IMG/VR virus record: IMGVR_UViG_3300037168_000018
Coordinates: 1 to 26,583 of that record
Source: a virus
Reading direction: 5' to 3' (one strand)
Length of the DNA: 26,583 nt
Part shown: positions 1-8,225 of the stretch, piece by piece
How the letters are laid out: every line of letters starts with the position of its first letter
How positions within the stretch are numbered: position 1 is the stretch's first letter
The notes under the pieces: generated by a model
What the model saw: the letters and a program-made list of their open reading frames with translations, nothing else
Database searches by the model: none
Told to the model about the DNA's origin: nothing
Translations under genes and position numbers: made by a program

Positions 1-3000
1 CGCGCGGTCGCGCATCATCGGAGAACTGTCTTGGACGAACTGCCGGATCGTCGTCGGGTCCTTGAGCGTGTCGCCGACCGCGCCGGAGAGGTTCCTGAAG
101 CCGACCTCGCGGATCGCGTTCACGGAGTCTTCGGAGAGCCTGCGCGGCGCGATGGCGAAGCGGTAGCCGAGAGTCGCGAACGTCGTCGCGAACCTGAACC
201 ATCGGACGGTCTGCTCGCCGGGCGTCAGGAATTCAGTCTGCGACGACGCGACGGCCTTCAGGTCCTCGCCTATCTTGCGATAGCCGTCCTGGCCGATGGC
301 GTTTATGATCGCGCTCTTGGCGTCCGGCTGATTCAAGAAGCGAGCCACGTCGATCACGGCGCGGCGGTGCGTGATGTCGTGGATCACGTCGTCCAGGTGA
401 TTGTAGAGCCCGGAGAAGTCCAGGCGCACCGGCCGGGCCAAGCTCTCGACGCGGGACTTCATCGCGCCCTGCTCCGTGTGTGCTGCCGTCGTCGTGAACT
501 GCTTGTAGAGCGCGTTGCGCTGGATCGCGTTCTTGTAGGCGTCGGCCGACTTCGTGAAGTCGTAGGCCAGCGGGAAGTAGCCGCCCGCGAACGTGCCGTG
601 CGCGCTCTCGATGGGCCGGGACGCGACCTTGGACGGCTCGACGCCGTTCACGTCCATTTCGAGAGCCTTGGCCTGCGGCCAGAACTTGTTGACGTAATCG
701 AGGACGCCCTGCGCGAACTGATGGTCTTTATTCGAGAGCCCGTCGGTGATCGCCTTGATCTGCTCTTCAGAGACGTTGAAACCGCGCGTCAGGCGGTCGA
801 GGTTCGTCTCCGATCCTCGGTTCATGAGCAGTATCAGCGCGTTCTCGCGCGTGAGCTTCACGTCCTTCACGCCGTCGGGCGTCTGAATCTTCCAGCGCGC
901 GAACGTGTCTCCGAACTTCTTGAGTTCCTTCGGCGTGTAATACTTCTTGCGAAGATCGTCCAGCTCTTTCGATTTGTCCGCGCGAATCTCGGCCTCGTCG
1001 TTCCAGGCGCGTTCGAGCGGCCGGTAGATGTTGTTCTTCGCCGGGCCATTGGGGTCCATGCGATCCAGGTATTCGCAGAGCGTGAGCAGATTCACCTTGT
1101 CCTGAATCATGCCGTCCGGCCGACCCTTGATCCACTCGACGGCCTTCTGGAGCTTCGACTGATCCAGCTCGCCGAACTGCGGGTTGTTGCCGTAGGGCGT
1201 CCCGATCTCGGCCTCGATCTTGGCCCGGAGCGCCGCCGCGTTCGTCTTCAGGTCGCCTTTATGAAAGCTGTCCAAGAAATGCTCGAACGTGCGCCCGATG
1301 GAGCCGATGGTCTTCATCGTGTCCGTCAGGTCGCGGAAGTCGCCGAGCGTCATCCCCTGCGGGAAGGTCTGACGGTGAACCGGGTCCGTCATCGAATCGG
1401 GGAGCTGCATCGCGTAGTAGTTCTCGTTCACGCGCGCGGCGAACTCCGGCAAGCGCTCCTTGCGCCATTTGCCGTCGGCCCCGATGATGAGCCCGGTCGC
1501 GTTCGCGATCTCGGACGGATCGCCGTTCTTGTCCTTCATGGCCTGCGCGATCTTGACCATCGTCGAGATGTCGCTTGGGCGCGGATCGGAGAGCCCGGTC
1601 GATTCGAGCAGGCCGTCGATCTGTTGCATGAAGCCGAACGGCATCCCCATCAGGTCGTTGCCACGGCCTGCGTACTTGTCCACTACTTTCGAGAGCTTGG
1701 CGACGAGCTTCGAGTTCCTGAACGCCTCGGCGTAGAGCGCATGGTTGAGCATCTGCTCGCCCTTGGCCTGGGCCGCTGCGGCCATGTCGCCGTCGGCGAT
1801 GGCGGCGGTCACGCGCTGAGCGGCCTTGCGCTCGGCCGTGATGTAGGGCCTGAACGCCGACGCCTCTTTGACCGACTTCCCGGCGAGGATATCGGCCGCG
1901 TTCTTCTTGGCGCTGGCGGCGTCTTCGCGCGCTGAGACGGCGTTGCGGCGGCTGACCTCGCCAGCCATCTCTTTCTTGGCGGTCATCTCGCCGAGAATCT
2001 TCTGCTCAAGCGCCAGCAGTTGCGTCGAGTCGTCGTTGTGGACGGCGGCGGTCGCCGCGTCACGGATCTCCTGCGGGTCCTTGAGATTGGAGAACTGCTC
2101 CATGTTCGCGTTGACCTTATCGTTCAGCGCCTTCTCGAACGCGGGCGCGCGCTCAGTGAGCAAGAGCTTCTGAGCCATCTCTTTCGCGTCGGAGAAGCCG
2201 GACATCTCCGCGATGGTGTCGAACTTGGCCGTGTTCTCGTGATCGAGCTTCCCGTTCAGGTAGCCGTGGCACTCCTTCCAGATATCCGGCTGATTGATCC
2301 GCTCGTCGGTGCCCTCGGGATTGAAGAGCGAGTAGGCGCGGAAGACCGGCTCGTTCGCGACCTCGTTGAAGTGCTGCGCGGTCACGCGCTCGCGCTCCTT
2401 GGCGTACTCCTCGCGGTTGCCTTCGGAGATTCCCTGCATCTTCTCGCGGACGAGCTGCTCGAAGGCCTGCTCGTGCGCGCGCTCCTGCAACGTGCGGACG
2501 CGCTTCTGCTGATCGGGTTCGATCCCTTCCATGCCGTGAATGTCGCCCGGGTTGTAGCCGGAGTCATTGGCGGCGCTCTGAATCTCGTCGTTCGTGGCGA
2601 GCAGCCGGTCCATGAATCCGCGCGCGGAGTCGGTCAGGTCAGTCGCCTTGACGCTCCCGCCTCGGATCGAGTTCTTGAGATCGCGGTAGACCTGTGTCAT
2701 CCACTGGGCCATGCGGAAGAAGATCGGCCGGAGGTCGGCGCTCGGGGCCTTCCCTTCCATGATGTACTTCTCGAATCCCTGCGCGAATTTCTCGTGCTGA
2801 TCCTTCGTGAGCTTGTCCTGGTCGTCGCCGACCTTCAGCCAGTCCTTCGCGGCCTGCCAGTGGCGCAGATAGTCTTCGTCGGGAGTTCCGGTCTTGACGA
2901 ACTGGAACGCATCCTCGATCCAGGCGTGAGCCAGCTCGTGCGGGATCGTCGTCACGTCGGCGCTCTTAAAGAACTTGATGGCCTTCTTCGCCGGGTTGAA

Positions 3001-5565
3001 TTCCCCAAGCGTCTCGCCCGCCGTCTGCTTCATCGCGTCAGCGGCCTCGAACTTCTCCGGCGCGAGCCCTTCGCTGGAAACCCACTCTGGCATGATCGCG
3101 GCTTTCTGATCGGCGTAGACGCTGCCGGGCTTCGTCCGGTTTGCCTCGGAGTCGGGATGGAAGTTGACCCACGAGTTCTGACCGCGCGTCTCGGTCGTCA
3201 TGGCGCGCGCGGCGAGCGCGGAGTACATGCGGACGTGCGACTGCCAAGCGTTCTCTTCGCCGTTGGCTCCGAACGTAACGCCCTCTTTGACGTGGCCGAA
3301 GAAGTCGTGGACGACGCGGAAGAGATCGTTCGCCTTGAGCTTCGTCCCGTCGTCGAGCTTCTCGGCGGTGTCGGCGAAGAGCGGGTGATCGTTGAAGCGC
3401 GCGTCGGAGCCGAAGCCCTCGGTCGTCGGGAAGAACCACATGTGTCCCGAACGCACGTCCGCGATCATGGCGGCGGAGTTCTTGTACGGATTCTCCTGAC
3501 CGGCCTTGATGGACTCGATCTTGAGTCCCATCTCTTTCAGGACGTGATACTGGGCGGTCGTCTCGCGGATTAGCGCGTCGTAAGCAGCCTTGACCTCAGG
3601 ATCGGAGGGATCGTGCTTTAGGGCTGCGAAGGCTTCGGCGATCCGTCGCCCTCGTCCGGGCTCGGCGGCGACGTATCCGGTCTGCTCTCGGACGGGGAGT
3701 CCGACGGAGCGGGCGTAGATTCGGGCGGCTTCCCGGACCTCGGGGGAAGGTCCGGGGCTGCTGGCCGGGAGTCCGTCAAGGCGCTCTGCGCCTTGTCGAA
3801 CCGATTCTGCCAGTGAGCTTCGTCCTGCGCTCTCTCCGACAGGCCCCGACGGCTCGGTTTGCTGCTCATGTGCAGATAGTTTAGGGTAGATGACATCGGA
3901 AGTCAAGCCCTGAGTGATCTTGTTCTTCACCTGATCGTAGAGGGCCTGCGGCTCCATGTTTCGGAGCTGAGATTCGACGGCGTAGTGGCGCGCCGCGAGC
4001 GTGGCCGCGTCCTTGAGCTTGGCCTCGTACTGCTTCGAGCCCTTCAGGACGCCGGACGCCTGGAGCTGCTTGTGCAGGTCCGCGAAGATGCCCTGCTCCT
4101 GCGCGCTGGCCTTGATGTCCTTCTCGATCTGCGGTTGGAGAGCGGTCTGCGCCTTCTCGATGTCCTCGCGCGCCTTGGTGTCCTGCTCGTTGAGCTGATT
4201 GAGCGTCATGCCGTCGGCCGAGAACTTCACGTCGCCAGCCAGCTTGTCGTAGTGCGGCGTTCCGACGAGCTTGCTGATCCAGACATCGAGCGGCACCTTC
4301 ACGTCGCCGCCCGTGAGCTTGGCTTCGGGGTACGCCGTCCCGACGCCGATGCGCTGAGCCGCGTCCTTCGGATCGAAGCCGCTCGTCTGGAAGTGCGAGT
4401 CCCACGCCTGAACGGGAACGTAAACGTCGGTCACTGGCGAGCCGTCGGTGAGCCTGCGGATCAGGTCTTGATGGGCCTCGGGCATCAGCTTCATCAGCTT
4501 CGACGCTCCGGCCGTCTGCCCCATGGCCTTATAAAAGTTCTGATCGGCCTCGACTCGCTTGCTCTCGGCCCACTTCTGCATGACGTGATCGCCCGCCGCG
4601 CCCGCGCCGTGCATCGCGCCAATGACGATCCCGTTCTCGATGAACTGCTGGCCCAGCTCGCCGGGCTTGGGCATCTTGCCTTCGACGGCATCGCCGCCGA
4701 CCGTCATCGCGGCGTTCTCGGCCGCGAGCGTGGCGATTGGCCCAAGCCCCGCCAGCTTGCCAGCGCCGCCTGTGCCTGCGGTCAGAGCCCCGATGAAGCC
4801 CTGCTTGCCGGACTCCTTCAGGATGTCGTAGGTGCGCTGAAGAGCGTCCTGAACGCCGGTCAGGTTGCCTTTCTGGATATGCTCCGAGAGCATGGTCTTG
4901 AGTGCGGCCGGGAGAGCCATCGCGCCAGCGCCAGCCCCCAGGACCGCGCCTCCTGCCGTCCCGACGGCTTCTCCGAGAGGTCCGGCCACACTCCCCGCCT
5001 CGAAGCCTGCCGCCGCTCCGGCTACGCCGCCAAGCGTAGAGCCTACGGCCATGGGTACGAAATCTCCTACTAAGCCGCCGATCTGTTTGCCAACACCGAG
5101 CTTCAAGCTGGGCGGCATCGGCTCGGCCGCAGGCGTCCCGAATGCAATCTGAGAAGCCAGCCCGGCCGACGATCCTTCGAGCCCGGACTTGACCGCATCC
5201 AAGAACCCCATCTCGCGCTTCGCGTTCTCGACAAGCTGGGAGTGCTGGGCGACGTTCGGGAGGTCGCCTTGAGCCACGGCCATGTTCGCCGGGTCGCTCA
5301 AGAACTTGGTCGCGGCCGGATGGTTCTTCTCGATCTCGGCGAACAGATCGGGGTGCGGCGTGTCTACGGCCTGCTGAGCCTGCGGGAGATTGGCGGCGAC
5401 GAACGCCGGGTGCTGGCCGGTCTGCGCGGCCAGAGACAGGACCTTCGCCGCCTGCTCCGGCTTCTCGTCCGCTACGGAGTCGTAAATGCCCTTGAGCTTC
5501 GGAGCGTCAGGAATCTTCGAGAGGTCGAGGCCGTCGAACGGCGTGGCGTCGTTAGGGGACGCCAT
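1..5565 (-). CDS. Giant internal virion / ejection protein, C-terminus beyond the window
   Basis: The minus frame is open without a stop from the ATG at 5565 to the left edge, giving 1,855 codons of an incomplete protein. I checked every codon. The start has a purine-rich site (AAGAAGG) and overlaps the previous gene by 14 bases. Visible parts are: a Gly/Ala-rich hydrophobic stretch at about residues 160-215 and another near 245-285, which could insert in membranes; a conserved-looking block at about 750-830 (HDFFGH, GEENAW, ETRGQNSWVNF, ADQKAAIMPEW); a zincin-type HELAH motif at 876-880 followed by AW; long charged helical regions; and a block near 1710-1760 (DDVIHDITHRR). Its position after gp13-, gp14- and gp15-like genes matches the T7 gp16 slot, so I infer a genome-ejection protein. 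I saw no lytic transglycosylase motif in the visible part. It could also be described as a phage polyvalent protein; the enzymatic role is unproven. Confidence 0.88.
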   Translation of the reverse strand, partial: MASPNDATPFDGLDLSKIPDAPKLKGIYDSVADEKPEQAAKVLSLAAQTGQHPAFVAANLPQAQQAVDTPHPDLFAEIEKNHPAATKFLSDPANMAVAQGDLPNVAQHSQLVENAKREMGFLDAVKSGLEGSSAGLASQIAFGTPAAEPMPPSLKLGVGKQIGGLVGDFVPMAVGSTLGGVAGAAAGFEAGSVAGPLGEAVGTAGGAVLGAGAGAMALPAALKTMLSEHIQKGNLTGVQDALQRTYDILKESGKQGFIGALTAGTGGAGKLAGLGPIATLAAENAAMTVGGDAVEGKMPKPGELGQQFIENGIVIGAMHGAGAAGDHVMQKWAESKRVEADQNFYKAMGQTAGASKLMKLMPEAHQDLIRRLTDGSPVTDVYVPVQAWDSHFQTSGFDPKDAAQRIGVGTAYPEAKLTGGDVKVPLDVWISKLVGTPHYDKLAGDVKFSADGMTLNQLNEQDTKAREDIEKAQTALQPQIEKDIKASAQEQGIFADLHKQLQASGVLKGSKQYEAKLKDAATLAARHYAVESQLRNMEPQALYDQVKNKITQGLTSDVIYPKLSAHEQQTEPSGPVGESAGRSSLAESVRQGAERLDGLPASSPGPSPEVREAARIYARSVGLPVREQTGYVAAEPGRGRRIAEAFAALKHDPSDPEVKAAYDALIRETTAQYHVLKEMGLKIESIKAGQENPYKNSAAMIADVRSGHMWFFPTTEGFGSDARFNDHPLFADTAEKLDDGTKLKANDLFRVVHDFFGHVKEGVTFGANGEENAWQSHVRMYSALAARAMTTETRGQNSWVNFHPDSEANRTKPGSVYADQKAAIMPEWVSSEGLAPEKFEAADAMKQTAGETLGEFNPAKKAIKFFKSADVTTIPHELAHAWIEDAFQFVKTGTPDEDYLRHWQAAKDWLKVGDDQDKLTKDQHEKFAQGFEKYIMEGKAPSADLRPIFFRMAQWMTQVYRDLKNSIRGGSVKATDLTDSARGFMDRLLATNDEIQSAANDSGYNPGDIHGMEGIEPDQQKRVRTLQERAHEQAFEQLVREKMQGISEGNREEYAKERERVTAQHFNEVANEPVFRAYSLFNPEGTDERINQPDIWKECHGYLNGKLDHENTAKFDTIAEMSGFSDAKEMAQKLLLTERAPAFEKALNDKVNANMEQFSNLKDPQEIRDAATAAVHNDDSTQLLALEQKILGEMTAKKEMAGEVSRRNAVSAREDAASAKKNAADILAGKSVKEASAFRPYITAERKAAQRVTAAIADGDMAAAAQAKGEQMLNHALYAEAFRNSKLVAKLSKVVDKYAGRGNDLMGMPFGFMQQIDGLLESTGLSDPRPSDISTMVKIAQAMKDKNGDPSEIANATGLIIGADGKWRKERLPEFAARVNENYYAMQLPDSMTDPVHRQTFPQGMTLGDFRDLTDTMKTIGSIGRTFEHFLDSFHKGDLKTNAAALRAKIEAEIGTPYGNNPQFGELDQSKLQKAVEWIKGRPDGMIQDKVNLLTLCEYLDRMDPNGPAKNNIYRPLERAWNDEAEIRADKSKELDDLRKKYYTPKELKKFGDTFARWKIQTPDGVKDVKLTRENALILLMNRGSETNLDRLTRGFNVSEEQIKAITDGLSNKDHQFAQGVLDYVNKFWPQAKALEMDVNGVEPSKVASRPIESAHGTFAGGYFPLAYDFTKSADAYKNAIQRNALYKQFTTTAAHTEQGAMKSRVESLARPVRLDFSGLYNHLDDVIHDITHRRAVIDVARFLNQPDAKSAIINAIGQDGYRKIGEDLKAVASSQTEFLTPGEQTVRWFRFATTFATLGYRFAIAPRRLSEDSVNAIREVGFRNLSGAVGDTLKDPTTIRQFVQDSSPMMRDRA

Positions 5566-7216
5566 TGGCCTTCTTCGCCTGCTCGACAAGAGCCGCGATA
5601 TCCTCGGGGCGAGCCTGCTTGTTGTTCTTCTCCAAGAACGCCTGCGCCGTGTTTACCATCAGATCGCCGTACTTGGACGAGAGCTTCGCGCGCTTGTCGA
5701 GGTCGAGATCGTGCGCGTCTCTCGTGAGCTGCCACTTCGGCTTCTTCGTATCCCACATCCAGCCGGGATCGGTGACGACATCCTTCACGGCGTCCATGAC
5801 GCCAGCGCGAATCTCGGCCGGGCTCTTGCCCATGTACTGACGCTTCATCTCTTCGACGAACGCGCCGCGCAGGTTGGTCTTGACGCCGGAAGCCTCGTCG
5901 CCGGGGAGAACTTCGGAGGCGCTGCTCTTGAACTTCGCGGTCGCGACCTTCTCGACCCAATCCCACGCGAGCTTTTGATCCGGCGTCTGCGTCGTCATGA
6001 TCTTGCTCATCGCCGACGGGTCCTTCGTGTAGACGGCCTGGAACAGTTTCTCTTTCTCGGCGCGGTCGTTGTTGTCGATGAAGCTGCCCTTCTTGATGAG
6101 CGAGTCGTAAGCGTTCTCTGGCGGTACGCCTTGGCGCTGAGCGTCCAGCACGGAGTTCGAGAACTTCTGATCTGCCAGATTCTTGTTCTGCTCGAATGCG
6201 GCGTTGCGCCGCTCGGCCTGCTTGTGAACCTCGTCGAGAATGTGTTCCTGCTGCGGGAGCGGGAGCGTGGAAACCATTTGCTTCGCGGCGGCTTCAACGC
6301 GGCCGAAGTTCGCCACGCCAGCATCGGAGTTCGCGGGATTGTTCAAGACCTGATCCGCGACCTGATACTTCCTCATGTCGAGCCACTTACCGTCCACCTT
6401 TGACTTCAGAACGCCGTAGGTGTCCTCGGAGACTTGGCCCGCTGAGTGCATTTTCTCAAGCGCATCCCGAGCGAGGTCCGGCTTGAGTTCTATATTTCTA
6501 TCCACCATTGCCTTCGCGAATTGATCCCCCACGGCCAATCCGCGAGCGTTTGTCGTGTCGGCGTCTTCGCCTTGCCGACGGGAGAGGTCTGTGCGCGCGT
6601 CCTGCGCCGCTTGCAAGAGCTTCTGTGACGCCGGAGAGCTTGGGTCCGTTGAGAACGTGTTCGCGTTCCCGGCGATGAACGTATCCGTCTTGTCGATGTC
6701 GGAGAGCTTGGCTTGCTGTGCTTCATGCTTCACTACCGCGTTGAACCCGACCGCTCGGTGCGAGTCGAGGCCGCGCAGTACCTCCGTGTATTCTTGAGAG
6801 CCGGGAGACAGTCCCGCGAGCGCCTTCTCGCGCCACTTGGATTCTTGGCCGATGTAGCTGTTCGGATCAAGGTCCGTCGGGCCTTGCTGACCGGGCGGTA
6901 AGTCTTTGCCGTGAGTGATCCCGACGGCGTTGCCGCGTTGCTTCGTGAGAAGACCGCCGTCGCCGTTGAGCGCCTGATCTTGATTGAGAGCGTAGCCGTT
7001 GATCCGGTCGTACCCGTCGGCGCGCGCCGCGTTGCGCTGCTGCCAAACGATGTACTTCGCCATGTCGCCGCCGACGCCTTCGACGGTATTGCCGAGCCCG
7101 GCCTCGGCTTCGGCTATCTGAACGCCGGAAGAACCTGGACCCATGGACTCGACGTGAGCGGCGGGAACGCCGATGTCATCGACGCCAACCTTCTGATCGT
7201 ATTCGGGGACGATCAT
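5552..7216 (-). CDS. Internal virion protein, gp15-like
   Basis: This 554-residue soluble protein is mostly charged, alpha-helical sequence with Gln/Asn/Ala-rich stretches and no signal peptide or membrane span. Its N-terminal part (about residues 60-100) reads as a helix followed by a flexible Gly/Gln segment. The ATG at 7216 overlaps the stop of the gp14-like gene by four bases (ATGA). In T7-like phages the gene in this slot, between gp14 and gp16, encodes an internal core protein that leaves the capsid with the DNA and forms part of the periplasmic tunnel. The assignment here rests on position, length (somewhat shorter than T7 gp15) and helical composition, since I recognise no specific motif. 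It ends with TAA inside the start of the giant gene, which suggests translational coupling. Confidence 0.72.
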   Translation of the reverse strand: MIVPEYDQKVGVDDIGVPAAHVESMGPGSSGVQIAEAEAGLGNTVEGVGGDMAKYIVWQQRNAARADGYDRINGYALNQDQALNGDGGLLTKQRGNAVGITHGKDLPPGQQGPTDLDPNSYIGQESKWREKALAGLSPGSQEYTEVLRGLDSHRAVGFNAVVKHEAQQAKLSDIDKTDTFIAGNANTFSTDPSSPASQKLLQAAQDARTDLSRRQGEDADTTNARGLAVGDQFAKAMVDRNIELKPDLARDALEKMHSAGQVSEDTYGVLKSKVDGKWLDMRKYQVADQVLNNPANSDAGVANFGRVEAAAKQMVSTLPLPQQEHILDEVHKQAERRNAAFEQNKNLADQKFSNSVLDAQRQGVPPENAYDSLIKKGSFIDNNDRAEKEKLFQAVYTKDPSAMSKIMTTQTPDQKLAWDWVEKVATAKFKSSASEVLPGDEASGVKTNLRGAFVEEMKRQYMGKSPAEIRAGVMDAVKDVVTDPGWMWDTKKPKWQLTRDAHDLDLDKRAKLSSKYGDLMVNTAQAFLEKNNKQARPEDIAALVEQAKKANGVP

Positions 7217-7776
7217 GAGTTGCCCAAATTATTGCTCGTCGGCATCTTGTACCAGGAGCTTGCGACTGATCCGGCCGTGCCGAGGATCGTGCTTTCAGCC
7301 TGTATGTTCGACGCCGAGCGGATGTTGCTCCCGGTGAGTTCATCGCCTGCGGCCTGCGTCTCGTAGCCGAACGCCGCCGTCTCGCCGCTGACCGTCGCGG
7401 CCTTGGCCTTCATGTCGGCATTGAGCCGGAGAGCCTGCTCGTCAAGGTTGCCTTGGTTCTCGGTGTTCGCGATCAGGTCTTGGCCGGTGCGCGATCCGAC
7501 TCCCGCGCCGCCAGCGGCCAGAGCGGCCTTCTGCGAGGCCATGGTCGCGTTGACGTTGTTCGTGAGCCTGCGCTGAGCGTCGGCTTCGGCCGTACCGATG
7601 GCTTCGCGATTGGCCGTGATCCCGGCTTCGGCGAGCCCTGCGTTTGCCCTCGCGCCAGAGGCCAGATAGTCGTAGTAGCCCTGCTGAATCTTCCCCTGCT
7701 GGGTTTGCTGATAGGCAGAGAAAAGACCGCCGCCGACTTGCGCGCCTACCGCGATTGGAAGAGCTGCCGCGCCCAC
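7213..7776 (-). CDS. Internal virion protein, gp14-like
   Basis: This is a 187-residue protein. I chose a GTG start at 7776 because AGGAGGGC lies just upstream and the G is shared with the preceding TAG stop; a longer version would run back into the previous gene. The N-terminus (residues 2-20) is hydrophobic and glycine-rich and could form a membrane helix. It is followed by Gln/Ala/Asn-rich helical sequence (FSAYQQTQQGKIQQGYYDY and later NREAIGTAEADAQRR). This layout, a short hydrophobic glycine segment followed by an amphipathic Ala/Gln-rich helix, is typical of small T7 gp14-type ejection proteins, which form the outer-membrane part of the DNA channel. The order gp13-like, gp14-like, gp15-like, giant protein supports the role. 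Confidence 0.72.
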   Translation of the reverse strand: MGAAALPIAVGAQVGGGLFSAYQQTQQGKIQQGYYDYLASGARANAGLAEAGITANREAIGTAEADAQRRLTNNVNATMASQKAALAAGGAGVGSRTGQDLIANTENQGNLDEQALRLNADMKAKAATVSGETAAFGYETQAAGDELTGSNIRSASNIQAESTILGTAGSVASSWYKMPTSNNLGNS

Positions 7777-8225
7777 TATGCCCTCCTGATGCTGAAGCGT
7801 CTGAATCCGGGGATCGCTGATCCCTCGTCGAATACCGCGCCGCACGATTCAAGCCAGCGAATTGCCGAGACGTAGCGCACGTCAACCACGTTCCAGAGTA
7901 TAGGATAGCTTGACAGAAATTTGACGATTACTTGACGGCTCAGCTTCACGAACGTCTTCTTGATCCGGGCCAGCTCGGGAGTGCCGAGGAACCAAATGCA
8001 AGCCTCGTCGCCTAAGAGCGTCTGCGGATGCAGGCCGAAGAGCCCCACCGGAACGCCGTCGATCTCAACCGTTCGACGCACAGTCGAGTTTTTGAAAGAG
8101 TAGACCAACGCGCTCTCAACGCTCGCGTTGCCCGCCGCAAGGAGTTCTTGAGCATCTGCCTCACGAAGCCTCCCGCTGAGTTTGCGGATGTCGCGACTCT
8201 TCGCCTTCCTGATCTTGACGATCAC
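7776..8225 (-). CDS. GNAT-like phage protein in the gp13 slot
   Basis: This is a 149-residue protein with a GTG start whose GTGA overlaps the stop of the nozzle gene; GGGGG lies four bases upstream. The sequence has the pattern of the phage acetyltransferase-like family found beside podovirus tail genes: an N-terminal strand and helix (IRKAKSRDIRKL, then READAQELLAAG), a central region (VGLFGLHP, then ACIWFLGTPEL) and a C-terminal part (LWNVVDVRYVSAIRWLESCGAVF) resembling the GNAT NxxAxxxYxxxGF ending. T7 gp13 and relatives occupy the same position and are needed for virion maturation rather than for proven acetylation. Whether this copy binds acetyl-CoA cannot be judged from sequence, as I see no clear Q/RxxGxG/A loop. 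Confidence 0.75.
   Translation of the reverse strand: MIVKIRKAKSRDIRKLSGRLREADAQELLAAGNASVESALVYSFKNSTVRRTVEIDGVPVGLFGLHPQTLLGDEACIWFLGTPELARIKKTFVKLSRQVIVKFLSSYPILWNVVDVRYVSAIRWLESCGAVFDEGSAIPGFRRFSIRRA

Noticed and set aside
31-1935. Long plus-strand frame of 634 residues
   Set aside because: It lies in exact codon register opposite the giant minus-strand gene; GC-rich codons make the antisense frame open. It has no ribosome-binding site and its product has a shadow-like Arg/Leu/Val/Glu composition.
2020-3573. Long plus-strand frame of 517 residues
   Set aside because: Same in-register antisense effect of the giant gene. The minus frame has no stop from 5565 to 1 and carries recognisable motifs.
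3985-5073. Plus-strand frame of 362 residues
   Set aside because: Antisense shadow of the giant gene in the same codon register.
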